Shown one piece after another: positions 26,101-34,508 of a DNA stretch of 41,451 bases. The stretch comes from SVFI01 sp045535935 (lineage in GTDB: Bacteria > Bacillota > Clostridia > Lachnospirales > Lachnospiraceae). The notes under the pieces were generated by a model. It had not been told where the DNA came from and did not search any database. It saw nothing but the letters and a program-made list of their open reading frames with translations. The position numbers and the translations under genes were made by a program. Each line of letters opens with the position of its first letter. The first letter of the stretch is position 1. Location of the stretch: positions 1 to 41,451 of the forward strand of contig JAZSMO010000009.1 in assembly GCA_045535935.1 (NCBI GenBank), in the 5' to 3' direction.

Positions 26101-27700
26101 GGCGGAAGATGAAAAAGCTTTCGCACAGGCATTCCTTGAGGTTGTCACATCCAATCATGAATATTACCGCGCGGCTATGCCGGAAGCATTTGAATTTCCG
26201 AATCTTCATGTCAATATTTACTGTGATATGAAATTCGGCGGATGCTATGAAAAGCTTTCGGTCGGATTTAAAGAGGGAAAAGAGTATTCTGCGACGATTG
26301 TCAATGGTGTGACGGGAGAAAAAACCGTACTTTCCATGGAAGATCTGGAAGGTCAGCCGACCAAGGTGGAGAATGTTTCGATTTCATACCATGACAAATT
26401 CGAGGAAGAAAAATCAGATGATATTGACGTTCTCCTTTACAACATCGATTCCGAGACGACTACCAGCGGTGATTTCAGCGGAGAAGTATCTTTGACAGAG
26501 ACGCCGGAGCCAAACTCCATGCATCAGCTGACGGATGATCAGAAAGCAGCGATTGAAGAGAGCAAAAAGCTGACCGTCAATGTACATACAGATGGCAAAA
26601 AGGAGTCAGATCTCGATAAAGAAGTAGTAGACGGTGTCAAGGGCGCAGTCAAAGGCGAGAAGGACGGCGCCGGATATAAGGGATATGAGTATGTGGATAT
26701 CGGTGTGACTGCTAAGGTAGAAGGTGTTGAAGGTGAAACACAAATTACCGACACAAAAGCGCCGATGGAAATCACCATGGAGATTCCGAAGGGAATCCAA
26801 AAGAAAAACCGTAAGTTTAAAATGGTACGTCATCACAAAGAAAAGGGTGGAAAAACACGCACGGAAGTGATTGATTGTAAAGTTTCCAAAGATGGAAAAC
26901 ATATCACGTTCAAGACCGATTGCTTCTCGACTTATGCGATTTGTTATGACAGCGGTGAAAAAGCAAACTTTGACATGAGCAAGGTGAAATGGAACTATAC
27001 CGATGCCTACACTTATGACGGAAAAGCGAAGAAAGTGGAACTTACCGGACTTCCGGCGGGACTTAACGTAACATATACCGGTAATACGGCAACGGAAGTG
27101 GGAACTTATACAGCAAAAGCGACATTTAGTTACGATGATTTTGCGTATAATGCACCGGATGTATCCAAGATTGCTACATTGACATGGCAGATTAAGGAAC
27201 CGTCCAAGGTAGGACAGACCGTGGCTTCTACCAGCGCGAAGTATGAAGTGACTGCGGACGAAGACGGAAACAAAACGGTAGAGTATACCGGTCTTACAAA
27301 GAAGAGTACAAAGAAAGTTAAAATTCCGTCATCTGTTAAGATTGGAAATGAGACTTACAAGGTTACGTCGATTGCGGATGATGCATTTAAGAATAATAAC
27401 AAGATGACATCCGTGACCATTCCGAGTACGGTTGAGACTATCGGAAAGAATGCGTTCAAAGGTTGTAAAAAACTTACCAAGGTAACGATTCCGAAAAATG
27501 TAACGACCATCGGAAAAGATGCGTTCCGCAACTGTAAAAAATTAAAAACAATAACGATTAAGAGTAAGAATATTACTTCCGTCGGAAAAGGAGCGTTTAA
27601 AGGCGTATCTTCCAAAATTACAATTAAAGTGCCGAAGAGTAAGAAGAAAGCTTACACAAAACTGTTTAAAAAAGCAGGTTACAAGAATAAAATAAAATAG
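23162..27700 (+). CDS. Large secreted repeat protein with BspA-type C-terminal leucine-rich repeats
   Basis: 1512 residues from the ATG at 23162, which follows AGGAGG; the frame opens 11 codons earlier without a site. A signal peptide ends near VSA (residues 29-31). Three long repeats of about 250 residues follow, marked by YVTLHVEYPRLGFF (about 160), YVTLSMGQPRVGFY (about 406) and SVTLYAELPLFGIY (about 661). Further on is a unique region, a threonine-rich acidic stretch, an MBG-like domain (about 1272-1350, AYTYDGKAKKVELTGLPAG) and three or four LRR_5 repeats (about 1400-1490, such as VTIPSTVETIGKNAFKGC). The final 25 residues are strongly basic. There is no LPXTG anchor. It is a probable adhesin or surface-layer protein; the ligand is unknown. 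Confidence 0.85.
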   Translation: MKKHFNKFLSFFLVLAMMVSVVSPAAVEVSAEPVVENPGIYATMDINWNEETQTDELQADSSYLKEFWMRNTGAWIQFALFDENGSMTDIDPASLVIRDGEGTAVTEGISYRIAGSDDEGNYDEETTRYVMFLQIRQTGDFKVYYGEEAEDYVTLHVEYPRLGFFEDETRESAYVYDYTYTNLEKNFFYLIMEAAGDGETYLQEGSPYLTVWDHDLQAEITEAEAVAEYATLSEVQGSQNVYKVTITAEGARFELRANIDGQNTDGEGNPNGNPWTDTSRLDINYEELVTGLAVTTDFDWSNDVPTKVEYPEYHKTVYGEISYMTVSLKYIERDGEGNVTSETALSLEDIELFNSDGEPTQDAVIEENVNANDPEIMDIKFFCAGDYKIGYQYAEGKWDYVTLSMGQPRVGFYTAADYENGSYIFETLPYYDREEKPQFYVIVKKAEEGMTQNIPENFLQVQEPDTEEWITAPEQLSDFISYEEIEVPAEETEIQAVYMVTVVTDRGFQLQANVECVPGDPKQEVWTASPRIGIWYEERPDGLKVADHIEYNEDGPYIHDDSGYFNEIAVALMEERTFAFVVRDEEGANTELNGTMSVQFNEEEEILLEDEPVDNEYIAIEKIRTSGEEWYYNLRLEKRGAYTFTYKEDGQENKSVTLYAELPLFGIYTSATIFDDTTIYLEPELDYLNQDYYVVVSKKYGEWVEGFEPDVLNYEKDVVEFVQESSGEEYDVYHLQVRDDVTAGFDMILPVTVRWGEGDEDYYVDERWYRFKGDESGRIAYTDGEEHLGYTGCYLYDYEYEAGGVNWGSGEPIYYAHADSIQGVIDKLSALANGEEVLYAVTSNFGHDIPDKSQSTEGMNIVNTGYMIINVSHLGDVELQDQYVSSSGNMKGIIFESGHDWRYTKHADNEDGFYVEDIVYKVQPALETIKNDTTPYEEDYGEVTVPDRFEDMNYISGYMGKFYEVDDTGEAFVMGDMIEWAEDEKAFAQAFLEVVTSNHEYYRAAMPEAFEFPNLHVNIYCDMKFGGCYEKLSVGFKEGKEYSATIVNGVTGEKTVLSMEDLEGQPTKVENVSISYHDKFEEEKSDDIDVLLYNIDSETTTSGDFSGEVSLTETPEPNSMHQLTDDQKAAIEESKKLTVNVHTDGKKESDLDKEVVDGVKGAVKGEKDGAGYKGYEYVDIGVTAKVEGVEGETQITDTKAPMEITMEIPKGIQKKNRKFKMVRHHKEKGGKTRTEVIDCKVSKDGKHITFKTDCFSTYAICYDSGEKANFDMSKVKWNYTDAYTYDGKAKKVELTGLPAGLNVTYTGNTATEVGTYTAKATFSYDDFAYNAPDVSKIATLTWQIKEPSKVGQTVASTSAKYEVTADEDGNKTVEYTGLTKKSTKKVKIPSSVKIGNETYKVTSIADDAFKNNNKMTSVTIPSTVETIGKNAFKGCKKLTKVTIPKNVTTIGKDAFRNCKKLKTITIKSKNITSVGKGAFKGVSSKITIKVPKSKKKAYTKLFKKAGYKNKIK

Positions 27701-27721
27701 GCATAACACAAGCGCAATATG

Positions 27722-27753
27722 TACAGGCAGACCAAAAAAACGGTCTGCCTGTA
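27722..27753 (+). terminator. Terminator after the surface-protein gene
   Basis: TACAGGCAGACC and GGTCTGCCTGTA make a perfect 12-base stem with an A-rich 8-base loop. The tail is only weakly T-rich (TTAAATT). Confidence 0.75.
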
Positions 27754-27787
27754 TTAAATTCTGTGCAGTTTTACTTGCAGCATACGG

Positions 27788-27816
27788 TTGTTTGCGGATG
27801 GAATATTTGATATAAT
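27788..27816 (+). promoter_or_regulatory. Promoter of the BMP/kinase/HD-GYP operon
   Basis: TTGTTT (27788-27793), 17 bases, then a perfect TATAAT (27811-27816). It predicts a start near 27823 and a leader of about 43 bases to the first gene. Confidence 0.68.
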
Positions 27817-27865
27817 TATTTTGTGTGCTTATATATAAATGCACAAAAGATGTATGAGGTGTATG

Positions 27866-28963
27866 ATGAAAAAAATTATATGCGTTGCAGCGACGATACT
27901 CGTTCTCATCATTGTCGGCATGTTATTCATGCGAGGAAATGAAAAAGATACTGAGGTGACAAGAAAAACAACAAAAGTCGGTTTCGTATACAACGGAACA
28001 ATTGATGATAAGGGCTGGGGACAGTCCCATTATGAAGGAATATCAATCAGTGCAAAAGAACTGAATCTTTCGGTTATGTACAAAGAGAGTGTACCGTTTG
28101 ATGAAAGCTGTGAACAGGTTATGCAGGAAATGATTGATTCCGGATGTGAAATTATCATTTGTAATTCCTTTGATTATGGGCCGTATATAGCCCATGTGGC
28201 CGAAAATAATCCGGAAACGATATTTTTTCATGCGACGGGCGTGCAGACGGCAGATAATGTTGCAACATATTTCGGAAGAATTTATCAGATGAGATATCTT
28301 TCGGGTATTGTTGCCGGTTTACAGACGGAAAGCGATTCCATCGGTTATGTGGCAGCATTTCCGATTGCGGAGGTAAACAGGGGAATCAATGCGTTTGCCC
28401 TCGGCGTGCGCAGTGTCAATCCGAATGCGGAGATACATGTGGCATGGAGTGAATCATGGACCGATGATACGGCGAATAAAGAGGCGGCAGAATTATTGGT
28501 TGATGCGTGTGATGTGGATGTTTTGACGATGCATTGTGATACGGTTGCACCGCTTGAAGTGGCGGATGAACGCGGAATCTGGTCCATCGGCTACAATATG
28601 AATAATCAGGAGGATTATCCGGACAGCTTTCTGACGGCACCGGTTTGGAATTGGGAGTCGTTTTATACACCGCAGATTTTAAAATGTTTACAGGGAAAGT
28701 TCAAGCCGGACAATTACTGGGAAGGGGTTGAAACAGGAATTGTGGAACTTGCACCTTTGTCTGGGAATGTGAAAGAGGGGATTGCACAGGCTGTCGATGA
28801 GAAAAGACAGATGTTTGATGCAGGCACATTTGATGTGTTCTATGGACCGATTACGGATTGTGAAGGCCGGATAAAAATAGGTCAGGGGGAAAACATGCCG
28901 GATGAAAAGTTATTAAATGACTTTGATTGGTATGTAGAAGGGATACATATTTATGAAAAATAA
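27866..28963 (+). CDS. BMP-family (PnrA-like) ligand-binding protein, membrane-anchored, copy 1
   Basis: 365 residues: an N-terminal hydrophobic helix (about 3-21) and an extracytoplasmic BMP/PBP1 domain. KVGFVYNGTIDDKGWGQSHY matches the opening of PnrA/Bmp proteins, which bind purine nucleosides; RGINAFALGVRSVNPNA and YGPITDCEGR also fit. There is no lipobox cysteine, so it is a membrane-tethered protein rather than the usual lipoprotein of an ABC importer. No importer permease or ATPase gene is nearby. The chosen ATG follows GAGGT at six bases. Its last 11 bases overlap the next gene. It probably presents ligand to the histidine kinase in the same operon (inference). Confidence 0.87.
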   Translation: MKKIICVAATILVLIIVGMLFMRGNEKDTEVTRKTTKVGFVYNGTIDDKGWGQSHYEGISISAKELNLSVMYKESVPFDESCEQVMQEMIDSGCEIIICNSFDYGPYIAHVAENNPETIFFHATGVQTADNVATYFGRIYQMRYLSGIVAGLQTESDSIGYVAAFPIAEVNRGINAFALGVRSVNPNAEIHVAWSESWTDDTANKEAAELLVDACDVDVLTMHCDTVAPLEVADERGIWSIGYNMNNQEDYPDSFLTAPVWNWESFYTPQILKCLQGKFKPDNYWEGVETGIVELAPLSGNVKEGIAQAVDEKRQMFDAGTFDVFYGPITDCEGRIKIGQGENMPDEKLLNDFDWYVEGIHIYEK

Positions 28964-30050
28964 GAAATGGTTACATTACGCAATTTTCAGCGTTGCGTTT
29001 GCTATTGTCGCAGCAATTATCTTGGTGATTGCTTTTGCCGGCAGAGAAAAGAAAGAACATATTACTGTCGGGTTTGTGATGACCGGGGGAATGGAGGAAG
29101 AGGGATGGAACAGTCTTCATTACCGGGGAATAAAGAGTGCCTGCGATGAGATGGGCGTGGAACTTTTGGTCAGAGAGAATGTACTAGAGAACAGCGGACA
29201 GTGTCCGAAGGCGATTCATGAGCTTGCCAAGGAGCAGGCGGATATCATCATTCTTTCCAGTTACGGCTATGCTGCGGAAGCGGAAGAAATTGTAAAACAG
29301 TACCCGGAAATCGCATTTTATTCGGAATCTTTTGAGAACAGAGGTGACAATCTGGATTGCTATTTTGCAAGAATGTATCAGGCGAGATACCTCTCCGGAA
29401 TTGTGGCAGGATATGCGACAGAGACAGATAAAATCGGATATATTGCTGCAATGTCAAACGATGAAGTGAACCGTGGAATTAACGCATTCACACTCGGTGT
29501 ACAAAGAGTGAACCCGGAGGCAACAGTATTTGTGACATGGACAAATGCATGGGACGATGCGGAGGCGGAAAGACAAGCTGCGGCAAAACTGATAGATGAA
29601 TGCGGAGCGGATGTGCTTACATATCATCAGAATCAGCCGAATGTCGTGGATGTTGCAGAAGAAAGAGGAATTGCATCTATCGGATATCATCTGGCACCGA
29701 AAGGTGTTTCTGAAAATTTCCTGACCGCGGTTGTTTCGCATTGGGATATTACATATCGGGAACTGATTCTTGATTGTATAAAGGGAAAGTCAGATATCGT
29801 AGATTTTTACTGGTTCGGAACGGAACGCAATGCGGTCGGATTGACGGAGTTGTCACCATTGGTTCCCGGGGAAGCGGCTTCAGAGATTGAAAAAGCTGCG
29901 GATGAGATAATGACAGGCGCAGATGTATTTTCCGGGGAGATATATGATGCGGATGGGAAATTGCGTTGCGGAAAAGATGAGAGTATCAGCGATGAAGCGT
30001 TGATGACACAGATGGATTGGTTTGTAAAAGGTGTGAAAGTTTATGAATAA
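28953..30050 (+). CDS. BMP-family ligand-binding protein, copy 2
   Basis: 365 residues, a clear paralogue of the preceding gene along its whole length. The shared anchors are MYQARYLSGIVAGYATETDKIGY (here shortened to its conserved core, YLSGIVAG), EVNRGINAF and SIGYH. An N-terminal helix (about 7-28) precedes a PBP1-type domain starting at ITVGFVMTGGMEEEGWNS. There is no lipobox; an AFA/G site at the end of the helix could allow signal-peptidase cleavage. The start lies inside the end of copy 1 and the stop inside the kinase start, so translation is coupled throughout. The ligand-site region has diverged (GGMEEEG against GTIDDKG in copy 1), suggesting a different ligand or a heterodimer. Confidence 0.87.
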   Translation: MKNKKWLHYAIFSVAFAIVAAIILVIAFAGREKKEHITVGFVMTGGMEEEGWNSLHYRGIKSACDEMGVELLVRENVLENSGQCPKAIHELAKEQADIIILSSYGYAAEAEEIVKQYPEIAFYSESFENRGDNLDCYFARMYQARYLSGIVAGYATETDKIGYIAAMSNDEVNRGINAFTLGVQRVNPEATVFVTWTNAWDDAEAERQAAAKLIDECGADVLTYHQNQPNVVDVAEERGIASIGYHLAPKGVSENFLTAVVSHWDITYRELILDCIKGKSDIVDFYWFGTERNAVGLTELSPLVPGEAASEIEKAADEIMTGADVFSGEIYDADGKLRCGKDESISDEALMTQMDWFVKGVKVYE

Positions 30051-32553
30051 GGGAAAGAGAGCAAACATAGTCAGAGTTGTATCCGGACTTTTGATACTTC
30101 TTTTGATTATGTTGTGTGTCGGCGGTCTGTTGGGTTATAAAATGAACCAGATGTTGACCGACAACATAGAAAATCAGGTTACAGAGTATGCGGAGCTTGT
30201 GGCAGAACAGGTAGATCAGGGGATTGTGATTCAGTTTGTACAGCTGAATAATATAGCAAATGCGATAAAAAACAGTGAAGGAAATGTAAAAACAGTTTTG
30301 GGCACCGTCCGGCAGGAACAGGAAGGTATTTCCGTCGGAATGGTTGCGCTGGACGGAAGCGTGATTTTCGGAAATAACATTGATATCAGTCATTTTAGCG
30401 GAATCAAACGTTCCTTTCGGGGGGAGGAAGCAGTTTCCTTTGCCAAAGGAAAGGGATTATTGTTTTCGGTTCCTGTGTACAGCGGAAGTAATGTAAAATA
30501 TGTTTTGTATAAAATGTATGATGTCAGTGTGCTTCAACAGACGTTCGGAAGGGAATGTTACGGGGGGAAAGGTCAGGTTCTGTTGGCAGATACGGAATCG
30601 GAAGTTATTGTTCCGTTTTTAAATGAAAAAACTTATTCCATGGAATTTCTTTTGACGGAAGAAAGCAAAAATGGCTTTGAAGAAATACAGGATAAAATGA
30701 ATATTGCAACATCGGCAAGCACCTATGTGAACGCTCGCGGCGGAAAATACTTTTTGTTTGTTTCCGAAGTGGCACAACACGGGATTTATACAGTCGGAAT
30801 TGTGCCGGAAAAAGCGCTTTCCGAGGGAATGATGTACATTACAACTCTCGTTTTGTGGGTGTTTGGACTGTTGCTTGTCCTTTTCCTAATCGGTGCTGCA
30901 TATGTGTTTTTTACCGCAGAAAAAGCACAGGAAAGCGATGAACTTCGCGAGGCGAAAGAAGATGCGGAGCGCGCAAACAGGGCGAAGACGGATTTTCTTG
31001 CCAGTATGTCTCATGAAATACGTACTCCGATTCATGCGATTATGGGAATGAATGAGATGGTAATGCGTGAATGTGAAAATGAAAATGTGAGGATGTATTC
31101 AAAAAACATTCAAAGTGCAAGTTCAAATTTACTGTCGTTAATCAATGATATTCTCGATTTTTCGAAGATTGAAGCCGGAAAAATTGAAATTGTAAAAGAA
31201 GAGTATGAACTGAAAGAACTGTTGCATGATGTGGTTAACATAATTCAGCCTATGGCGGATGAAAAGGAACTGCAGTTTGATGTCCGGGCAGATAAGGCGC
31301 TGCCTGCTGTGCTACAGGGTGATGCGGGAAGAATTCGTCAGATTATCATTAATCTTCTTAACAATGCCATAAAATATACGAAAGAAGGCAAGGTGTCTTT
31401 TCACGTGTCTTCTGCGAACCAATCGGGGAATGTGATGACACTGCACATCCACGTGGAGGATACCGGTATCGGTATCAAAGAGGAAGATATTCATAAATTG
31501 TTTGTGGATTTTGAGAGAGTCGATATGAACAAGAACCGTAACATTGAAGGAACCGGTCTCGGTCTTGCAATCACAAACCGACTGGTTACCAATATGGGCG
31601 GACAAATTAAGCTGAACAGTGAATATGGCAAGGGCTCCGTCTTTGAAGTTTATATTCCTCAGATAGTGGTCGGTGACGGTCAAATCGGAGATTTTCAATC
31701 GGGATATGAAACTTATGTGCGAGAACAATATGTGGAGAGCTTTATTGCACCGGATGCCAGGATTTTGGTTGTCGATGATCATGAGTTAAATCTGTTTGTT
31801 ATGGAAAGTCTTCTCAAGGCAAATCAGGTTAAAACAACAGTTTGTAAAAGCGGCGCTGATTGTCTGGCTCTCGTGGAAAAGGAAGTGTATGACGTTATAT
31901 TTTTGGATCATATGATGCCGGAAATGGACGGTATTGAGACGATGCAAAAGATACTGGATAACGGCTGGAAGAGAGATACGGTTGTGGTGGCTTTGACGGC
32001 TAACGCAATTGTCGGAGCGAAAGAATTGTACTTAGGGCACGGATTTGATGATTATCTGAGTAAGCCGGTAGATATTAAACGGCTGGAAAATATGTTAATC
32101 AAATATATTCCGGAGCATAAAGTACAGCATGTAGTTGAAAAGGGAAAAAGTATTTCAAGTGAAAATGTGGCAGAGGAGGAAAAAAGAATGAGTGAATGTA
32201 TTGATCAGTCTGTAGGAATGAAGTATTGTGCACACAGCAGAGAGATGTATATGGAAGTGTTACAGATGTACTGCGAGGTAAAAGAGGAGAAACTGGAACA
32301 GGTTAAGAACAGTTTTGAATCGGAAGACTGGAAGAGCTATGTTACATATGTACATTCCATGAAATCGACATCGCTGAGTGTGGGGGGAGTTAAACTTTCT
32401 GAACTGGCACTGAGTCTTGAAATGGCCGGTAAAGGCTATTTGGCAGGGGAAGAAGATAAGCTTGCTTATATCAAGGAACATACGCAGGAGCTTATGGATT
32501 TATATGTGGCAACTGTGGAAGAAGGACTGCAGATTCTGGAGGCGGAAGCATGA
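30043..32553 (+). CDS. Hybrid sensor histidine kinase with receiver and Hpt domains
   Basis: 836 residues. Order: membrane helix (about 9-30), extracytoplasmic Cache-like sensor (about 31-260), second helix (about 266-290), dimerisation/phosphoacceptor domain with MSHEIRTP (His324), ATPase domain with NLLNNAIKY, DTGIGIKE and GTGLGLAI, receiver domain with ILVVDDHELN and the phosphoacceptor at about Asp622 (FLDHMMPEMDG), and a C-terminal Hpt domain with YVHSMKSTS (His771). All phosphorelay residues are intact, so phosphate can pass His-Asp-His to an outside receiver. The obvious acceptor is the receiver domain of the next protein. Eight bases overlap the upstream BMP gene and four the downstream gene. 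Confidence 0.93.
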   Translation: MNKGKRANIVRVVSGLLILLLIMLCVGGLLGYKMNQMLTDNIENQVTEYAELVAEQVDQGIVIQFVQLNNIANAIKNSEGNVKTVLGTVRQEQEGISVGMVALDGSVIFGNNIDISHFSGIKRSFRGEEAVSFAKGKGLLFSVPVYSGSNVKYVLYKMYDVSVLQQTFGRECYGGKGQVLLADTESEVIVPFLNEKTYSMEFLLTEESKNGFEEIQDKMNIATSASTYVNARGGKYFLFVSEVAQHGIYTVGIVPEKALSEGMMYITTLVLWVFGLLLVLFLIGAAYVFFTAEKAQESDELREAKEDAERANRAKTDFLASMSHEIRTPIHAIMGMNEMVMRECENENVRMYSKNIQSASSNLLSLINDILDFSKIEAGKIEIVKEEYELKELLHDVVNIIQPMADEKELQFDVRADKALPAVLQGDAGRIRQIIINLLNNAIKYTKEGKVSFHVSSANQSGNVMTLHIHVEDTGIGIKEEDIHKLFVDFERVDMNKNRNIEGTGLGLAITNRLVTNMGGQIKLNSEYGKGSVFEVYIPQIVVGDGQIGDFQSGYETYVREQYVESFIAPDARILVVDDHELNLFVMESLLKANQVKTTVCKSGADCLALVEKEVYDVIFLDHMMPEMDGIETMQKILDNGWKRDTVVVALTANAIVGAKELYLGHGFDDYLSKPVDIKRLENMLIKYIPEHKVQHVVEKGKSISSENVAEEEKRMSECIDQSVGMKYCAHSREMYMEVLQMYCEVKEEKLEQVKNSFESEDWKSYVTYVHSMKSTSLSVGGVKLSELALSLEMAGKGYLAGEEDKLAYIKEHTQELMDLYVATVEEGLQILEAEA

Positions 32554-34460
32554 AAAAGATAGGTAGGAGATGGTATATAATAACAATTTTGTGTACCATA
32601 GTGGCATTGGGTGTCATGGTTGCGTATAACTACCAAATGTTTTATTCCAATTCTGTTGAGAATATGCAGGCTATCGGGTCGAGTAATCTGGCTCAGGTTG
32701 CGGAGGAATTGGACGGATATTTGACGCGGGGGATGGAAGTCGTACAGTCCACTGCTGTTTCGGTGGAATACATGATGGGACAAGGAGCAACGTCTGCGGA
32801 TATCGAAAAATTTCTTGTGTACGAATCTGAGCGGTACAAGGAAGAAATTGATGAGAATTTTACCGGAATTTATGGTTTGTTCGCAGGAGAATATATTGAC
32901 GGTATCGGCTGGGTTCCGGATGCAGATTATGATCCGAAGACAAGAGAATGGTATAAAAAAGCGCTGGAAATGGGCGGGGAACCGACGTTGGTGTCGCCTT
33001 ACCTGGATGCACAGACAGGAACAATCATGATTTCCGTCAGTGAGTTGTTCCGGGACGGGGAAAGTGTTATTTCACTCGATATTGTGATGGACCGTATCCA
33101 GAAAATCACAGAGGGAATTTCCATAAACAAGGGCGAAGGATATGGCTTTGTGGTTGACGAAAACGGATTGGTAGTGGCGCATAACAATCAGCAAGAAAAA
33201 GGAAAGAATTATTTGCAGACCGATTCGGAGATGAAACGGTTACTGGAAAAAGTATATGCGAAGGATAAAAATGTATTTCAGATGACATTGGACGGGGAAG
33301 AGTATACGGTGTTTTCCGACGTTGTGATGGAAGAGTGGAATGTTGTCATGCTTGTGAGCAATGACAAACTTTTTGCCGATTCCAGAACAACCCTGCAAAG
33401 AAATATTGTTATTTGTTCGTTGATTGCATTTGTCATTATCCTGTTTTTGGGGATTACATTTGCCAGAATGAACCGCTCGATTCAGATGGAAGCACAGAGC
33501 AATGCAAAGATTGAGGATATGAACCAAAAAGTAATCCGTGCACTGGTACGTACGATTGATGCGAAGGACCGTTATACTAACGGACATTCTCTTCGTGTGG
33601 CAGAGTATTCCAGAGAGATTGCAAAGCGTATGAACAAGTCCGAGAAAGAGCAGGATAATATTTACTACGCAGGTCTTCTGCATGATATCGGAAAGATACG
33701 TGTTCCGGAAGAAGTGATCAATAAGCCGGGCAAGCTTACGGATGAAGAGTATGATCAGATTAAAATTCATCCGGTGACCAGTTATCATATTTTGAAGGAT
33801 ATCTATGAGGACAAACAGATTTCCATGGGAGCAAAATTCCATCATGAACGCTATGACGGCAACGGATATCCAAATGGCTTGAAAGGGGAGAATATTCCGG
33901 AAATTGCCAGAATTATCGGAGTAGCAGATACCTATGATGCCATGGCAAGTAACCGAAGTTATCGAAAAGCGCTTCCGCAGGATGTGGTTCGTTCTGAGAT
34001 TGAAAAAGGAAAAGGAAGCCAGTTTGATCCGGAGATTGCGGATGTGATGCTTTCCATCATTGATGAGGATAAGGATTATAAACTGAAGGAAACAAATGCG
34101 AATGTGAAGACCGTTCTTGTTGTGGATGATGAAGCCATGAATATTAAAATGGTGGAAATTATTATGAAGAACGAACCGCGGCGTCGCATTATCGGTGCGC
34201 AGAGCGGAAAGGAAGCATTGGAGATATTGGAGCGGGAAGAAGTTAATTTGATTCTTCTTGACGTTACAATGCCGGAGATGGACGGTTTTGAAACGCTGGA
34301 GCGAATCCGTGAAAAATATCAGATTCCGGTTGTGTTTATGACCGGCGATAAAAACATTGAGACATTGGAAAGAGCGGCAGTTTACGGGGTGGATGATTAT
34401 TTGACCAAACCGTTCCTGCCATTGGCACTGAAAGAAATTATCCATGCAATTTCATGGTAA
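32550..34460 (+). CDS. Cache sensor / HD-GYP phosphodiesterase / C-terminal receiver protein
   Basis: 636 residues: N-terminal membrane helix (about 8-27), dCache-type extracytoplasmic domain (GIYGLFAGEYIDGIGW, PKTREWYKKA), second helix (about 284-306), HD-GYP domain (about 325-515) and a response-regulator receiver at the C-terminus (about 525-636). HD-GYP residues are intact: HSLRVAEYS, LLHDIGKI (His378-Asp379), HHERYDGNGYP (residues 431-441). The family hydrolyses cyclic di-GMP. The receiver has VVDDEAMN, Asp571 in LLDVTMPEMDG, and the conserved threonine and lysine in MTGDK and TKPF. Receivers usually precede HD-GYP, so this order and the extra sensor are unusual. It is the probable output of the upstream phosphorelay. 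Confidence 0.92.
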   Translation: MKKIGRRWYIITILCTIVALGVMVAYNYQMFYSNSVENMQAIGSSNLAQVAEELDGYLTRGMEVVQSTAVSVEYMMGQGATSADIEKFLVYESERYKEEIDENFTGIYGLFAGEYIDGIGWVPDADYDPKTREWYKKALEMGGEPTLVSPYLDAQTGTIMISVSELFRDGESVISLDIVMDRIQKITEGISINKGEGYGFVVDENGLVVAHNNQQEKGKNYLQTDSEMKRLLEKVYAKDKNVFQMTLDGEEYTVFSDVVMEEWNVVMLVSNDKLFADSRTTLQRNIVICSLIAFVIILFLGITFARMNRSIQMEAQSNAKIEDMNQKVIRALVRTIDAKDRYTNGHSLRVAEYSREIAKRMNKSEKEQDNIYYAGLLHDIGKIRVPEEVINKPGKLTDEEYDQIKIHPVTSYHILKDIYEDKQISMGAKFHHERYDGNGYPNGLKGENIPEIARIIGVADTYDAMASNRSYRKALPQDVVRSEIEKGKGSQFDPEIADVMLSIIDEDKDYKLKETNANVKTVLVVDDEAMNIKMVEIIMKNEPRRRIIGAQSGKEALEILEREEVNLILLDVTMPEMDGFETLERIREKYQIPVVFMTGDKNIETLERAAVYGVDDYLTKPFLPLALKEIIHAISW

Positions 34461-34465
34461 AAATG

Positions 34466-34496
34466 AAAAGGCGTCGCAAAAACAGCGACGCCTTTT
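34466..34496. terminator. Bidirectional terminator between the HD-GYP and purine permease genes
   Basis: AAAAGGCGTCGC and GCGACGCCTTTT pair over 12 bases around AAAAACA. T-runs lie on both sides, so it serves both converging operons. Confidence 0.9.
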
Positions 34497-34508
34497 GTAT
34501 GAGAAAGT

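Noticed and set aside
27866..30050. Substrate-binding proteins of an ABC nucleoside importer
   Set aside because: No ATPase or permease genes are adjacent, neither protein has a lipobox, and both are translationally coupled to signalling genes.
33240..34445. Long antisense reading frame of about 400 codons opposite the HD-GYP gene
   Set aside because: The plus-strand frame has complete HD-GYP and receiver motifs. The antisense translation is rich in His, Asn, Phe and Ile without domain sense and has no ribosome site; it is a codon-bias shadow.
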